From the NCBI GenBank assembly GCA_012274445.1, contig JAAROD010000049.1:1364001-1428000 (forward strand): a stretch of 64,000 nucleotides of DNA, read 5' to 3'. Positions 59,798 to 64,000 of this stretch are shown in pieces. Source of the DNA: Sclerotiophoma versabilis. Taxonomy: Eukaryota; Ascomycota; Dothideomycetes; Pleosporales; Didymellaceae. The position numbers were made by a program, and so were the translations under genes. Below the pieces are notes generated by a model that searched no databases, was not told the origin of the DNA, and was given only the letters and a program-made list of their open reading frames with translations. Numbering within the stretch: the stretch's first letter is position 1; each line of letters begins with the position of its first letter.

Positions 59798-62080
59798 TCA
59801 GGAATCGTCCGTTTGTTTCCGTTTCTCTGAAACACGCTCTTTCGGCTTCATCCACATCTCTATCATTTCCCCTAACCCACCTCGAAGACCCTTAAGATCC
59901 TTGACCCCTGCATCAGGCTCACTTTGTAAATACTCAAGCAACGGAAAGCCCCATTCATGGATTACTTCAACCGCGTTCTCAGGCTGTTCGACATTTTCAA
60001 ATGAGGCTCGCGCTTCCTGTGGGAGTTTCTTTCTCATGCCCCATACTACAGCTTGCACACCGCGCAGGACCTGCCGCATGCCAGGCAGATCGACGACTGT
60101 GCGATGCAACAACATAGATGCGCGAGTGAAAAGTTCAGCGCTGACTAGTGAAGACAGTGACGGAATAAGCGTAAGGCAAGCATGAAAGAGCCCGGCCAGG
60201 AAGAATGTCGAATAGTCGCCGGCCAGATTGTTGTGGAAATGTTTCTCCACGAGTGAAATGATGCGCTGGCAGTGCACGATGCGAAGACTTTGGCTTGTAG
60301 CTTCGCCTATCAGCTGTGCCTGGGGGTCCAAAGGCCGCAAGATAAACAAGGCGATCACGTCACGGTGTATACTATAATTCTAAGTAAGCAAATCGTAGGT
60401 CTGATGCAGAAACAAAGCTTGCCTCAGAAAAGTGGTTCCTGGCGTGTTGTTCTCTTCGTTTCGTAGAAGTGGCGGTAATTTATCCCACCAATCTTGTAAA
60501 CTTCGATATTGTTGGATGTGGGCATTCAGATCGTCTTGTACACCTTGCTCCTGTACGTCGTGGTTACGATTTACGACGGTATGCTGTAATGTAGCCAAGT
60601 CACATGCGGCATTGAGGATTCCAGGTGTGAAAGGTGGACGATACGAAGAGCTTGTGAATGGTTGGCCAAAGATGTCGGTGTTCTCTACGCCGTCACGCAG
60701 TTGTTCGTTGCTTATATAGAACGTGCGAGCTACGGTCGGAGCTCGTCGCTGTGGTCGCTTGTTGTGCAAATTTGCAACGATACTTTGTCTGTTAGAGCCG
60801 TGTCCCTTGTATAAGATAACACTCACTTCTCGTAACAGTAAATACCCCACAGAGCCGTAGAATATGCATTGACCTCTTGGTCATCTGTTGCGGACGACAT
60901 TTTCTCCTCGATCCGAAGGCGATCAAACATATCGTAACCTAACATTCGATATACAGGTGCCGCTCCGTCTCTGCTGAGAAAGGCGCTTGCCAAGAACAAG
61001 ACAAGTAAGCCTTGGGCAGTTGCGAGCGAAGCCAGATTATTCTCGAGATGGTAATATTGTCGGGCTTCATTGAAGAAAAATTCCTGCATCTTTTGTCCCG
61101 TGACCGTGTTGATTCGCCTTACTGCAGGCGAATAGTGCTAGCGGACAGGCCTAAGCTATATGGTCGGGTTCATAGCCTAAGGGGCAAGACTTACAGACTA
61201 TAGAACTTACAGTCAGCAGGCGCTCACAACAAACGGTTGTGGAAACACAGTTGAAACAATTGCTTGTCCTCAAAGTTTCTCATCTTTGGAGAAGAAATGC
61301 TTCTCAAATGCAGATCCCACTGCTTAACTTACTTGTAGTGTGCAAATGGCGTTGACGAGAAACGGCGAGCAGAACTCTGAATGCCCAGGCTCTCCAGTTT
61401 TCATGTCGCGAATGAAGCAATTGCGGTCAATAAATGGGAGAACGTACGCTCCATCCCAAGCGAAGAATTTCGATAACAATAACGATACGATGCCATCGCC
61501 TGCCACTGTCGTCCACGGTCTCGCTCGCACTTTTAAAGGGCTCCACCTCGCACTGTCTGCATCGAGCGTTGCGATCTGCGGGTAGCCTTGAAATTGTGAT
61601 ACAGGATCGGGGTTTGGAAGTAAGGTTTTGGCTTGTCTGAGTGATTGCAATGTCATCAGCGGATCTCGGTTCATCCTCAAGCGACGGAAGATCTCGGTTG
61701 CTTCCTCTTCAGGCTGTGTTTGAATCATATCTAGAAGTTCGCGTAAGTCGTTCCTCTCACCCTCCGCCTCCCCAAGCCTCCTTTGCAGTACGGATTTGCG
61801 GCTCTTGTCAGATGGACCGATCTCATAATCGCACTCTAAATTTAGGCTTTGGCAACGTCCGCAGACAGGTTGTTCGCCGTCGCACTTCCCAACACTTAGT
61901 ATGCCTGTCTATGTGATGGTTAGCGTTCCGGGTACACACCTTCGTTTTCTTGAGGCGACAGTTCTCACACGCCACACTTCTGCGTTTTCTTTTTGGTGAA
62001 GGCGGTTGAGGTTGCCGGCTGCCAGTTGCGGGAAGCAATGGTCGCATATGAGGCGCTGTCGATGATTGTTGCATCGCCAT
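59798..62080 (-). CDS. Zn2Cys6 fungal transcription factor
   Basis: Proposed exons are complement(59798..60371, 60414..60782, 60827..61089, 61333..61884, 61940..62080), giving 632 residues. A basic run (KRKRRS) leads into the binuclear cluster with Cys38, 41, 48, 55, 58 and 65 (spacing CX2C X6 C X6 C X2C X6 C); the splice after LKKTK rebuilds it exactly. The middle region has SPFLVNAIC and other fungal_trans-like blocks. Two junctions are uncertain. The 243-base intron 61090..61332 keeps the frame but seems to skip residues that relatives have, so a small exon may be hidden. An in-frame TAG at 60380-60382 must be removed by the 42-base intron 60372..60413, whose donor GTTTCT is weak. The gene is therefore probably, not certainly, intact. 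Confidence 0.72.
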
Positions 62081-64000
62081 CCGCGCATAGACAGCCGCCC
62101 GAATTTTGGGAGCTGGAGATTAGATATCATGCCCTACCATCCGTGGGAGGAATTATCAGGAAGATATGCAAGTTCAATTGGACACGAACCCAAAACATTC
62201 ATGACTCTGTGATGTCACGCTTGAGTCATTTGCCTCTTGTGGCATGATACACATAGTCCTATCTCCTAGCGGTCACAGCAAGTTTCAACCACAATCCTTT
62301 GTATTGTAGTCGTCCGGAATTGAATAGTGTGATGTTTTCTTACATTCATGATGAAATCTTCAGTGGTTACTGCTCGGACTGCGGCATGGCATGAAGCTAT
62401 TGAGTAGCGGCACCTATCGGTGAGGCGACGCTTAGGCGACGTGCTGATGAGTAGAAGCAGAACGCAAAGCGGTTAAAATTGGGATAAGGCTGTAAGCCAT
62501 CCTTCCTCATCGTCGATGGTAATCCAGCGACAATCTTCTTTGCTTCTGAAGTGGAATGCGCTCCACTCCACACAGACTGCTTGAAGCCCTGGAGACAATG
62601 GTATAAGGACTAACACTCAATACAGCCGAGGAGGTTCCTGTCTCGAGGTGGCACATGGCGTTTCAGGTTTCACTGTGGAGGATCATCGGCGCTAGACATA
62701 TGGTATACCGGAAGGGCGGGCGGAAAATAGACCCTCCAATGAGGGGAGGAACACTCGCGCGCTATATCACCCAGCCATGTCCGGCCGGATTAGTATGCCG
62801 AACCAATCCCCTGAATGCAATTGCATATTTTAATGACAGACTTGACAACGTTGTGGTGCCAGAGACCGTAGAAGCACAGCTTTATCGCAGCTCAAACAAG
62901 ATCGCATTTGAACCAAATTGCAGTTATAGCGGCTTTCAACCCCACAGGCCGATAGATATCTTACGATACTCTTGTCTAAGTACTGCTAAGTCCTTCCGGC
63001 ATCCATGTTGTATATCACAACTGTGTGCATCGATTGACAAAGGTCCCATTGGACAGCGTAAGCCTAAACGGCAACCCCGGAACGCACTTATCCGTACATG
63101 GTGCTTCTCAACATCTAGCAAAGGCTTGGTCGATGTTCCTGTACATCTCACATCCATTTTTCTCTTCAATGGTTAAATTCTCCGCTTCTTAACCCTATGA
63201 CTGGACGATGATATGCTGTTGGGGAAGCCTGTTAGTATCGCCGTCAATAAATGCAAGCCCTTGTTTGATAGTCGCAACTTAACAATGTTTTCGTTGATAT
63301 TCGATGCGGCCTTGAAAAGAGAAGGCTGCACTTTAGTGGCGTGAGGCAGGCGGACGATTACGTATACAGCGAAGGGCTTTTCCACATCTCCGGTGACGTA
63401 GTCCTTGTGAGAAAGTATGCCCCACGCTACTACATCTCTAATGGCCACATAGGCCTCTTGAATTTTATGGGAAATCATTCATGATTCTCGGTCAGCTTCA
63501 GATCGCTTTAGTCCAAACCAAAGCGGGGAAATCAGTCACCGGATGACCAGTATCTCCAAGTAATGCAACGGGTTCCTTAGCGAGATACAGGCAAGTCTGG
63601 TGTATCCACAGATTCCAACACTAGATCGTAGTACCAGTGGCAGATTGAGCCTCCACTTAGGTGTCGATCTCAATATACGGCGCTAGAAGCTGTTCTACGG
63701 GTCGATCAGCACCTCCTAACTATGATTCGCATTACCTCTTGGTGAGTGAGAGAGAAGTTTTGTCAAGGCAGGCGATCGCCACTATTACAAGATAAAAGCA
63801 CGGTCTTGTCCTACCTGCTCTCTGGCCACCCTAGTATTGGTGAGTGGCAATATGTGCAGACCACCCTACTCATGGGACTGCTTCAAAGTGTTAAACAGTC
63901 AGCAGATGCAAAAGCCATCTAATTAGTCAGAGGTACATGTGCGATAGATTAAGGGTACAGTACTCTATGTACCTGTAGGATAATGGCCTCTAATGTAGCT
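62081..64000. other. Right edge without recognised gene
   Basis: 1.9 kb, including the transcription factor promoter. A plus-strand frame of 173 codons (62655..63176) and a minus-strand frame of 101 codons (63173..63478, ending in a Lys/Arg-rich tail) exist, but neither has motifs I know. The latter could be the last exon of a gene extending rightward. Confidence 0.35.

Noticed and set aside
62655..63176. A plus-strand frame of 173 codons near the right edge.
   Set aside because: No domain or motif recognised, and an overlapping frame runs on the opposite strand. Kept only as a remark for the edge region.

Overview
The window is nuclear DNA from a filamentous ascomycete (Pezizomycotina, probably a dothideomycete; the class is an inference from gene content and style). 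The evidence is many short GT-AG introns of about 42-130 bases with CTAAC/CTGAC-like branch sites, closely spaced housekeeping genes on both strands, a Pezizomycotina-type HAP3/HapC, a 2EXR-type protein, a DUF3659/LEA-like repeat protein and a Zn2Cys6 factor beside a P450. Exon joins were worked out by hand from splice consensus, reading phase and remembered family motifs; no search was run. || 0-32 kb is a dense housekeeping block: a mitochondrial two-RRM protein, AMP deaminase, an alpha/beta hydrolase, the CCAAT-binding subunit HapC, the palmitoyltransferase Pfa4 divergent from mannosyltransferase ALG12, TMA22, prefoldin 2 divergent from CMC2, NTR2 divergent from SmG, an APH-like kinase, a CLIP-170-type microtubule tip protein, and the spliceosomal helicase BRR2. 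NTR2, SmG and BRR2 bring three splicing components within 15 kb. || 32-36 kb is gene-poor, with a small candidate gene, a (CA)n tract, an AT-rich island, and a degenerate reading frame of about 1.1 kb on the minus strand. 36-42 kb is one very large LEA-like gene with 16 DUF3659-type repeats, most of them alternating between two subtypes. It is followed by a 3.2 kb stretch without a recognisable gene but with homopolymers and tandem repeats. || 45-56 kb returns to conserved genes: an IQ-motif protein with a 13-base micro-exon, a 2EXR protein, the CORVET subunit VPS8, and a GPALPP-motif protein. Both convergent gaps here carry micro- or minisatellites. || 56-62 kb holds a cytochrome P450 and a Zn2Cys6 transcription factor on the same strand, a possible small regulated metabolic pair. 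I recognise no gene in the last 2 kb. || I found no tRNA, rRNA, CRISPR array or intact transposon. No system here can be called new with confidence. The best leads are the two-subtype LEA/DUF3659 protein, the alternative start inside the HapC intron, the DHHC-interrupting in-frame intron of PFA4, the split start codon of the RRM gene, and the relic frame at 33.1-34.2 kb.
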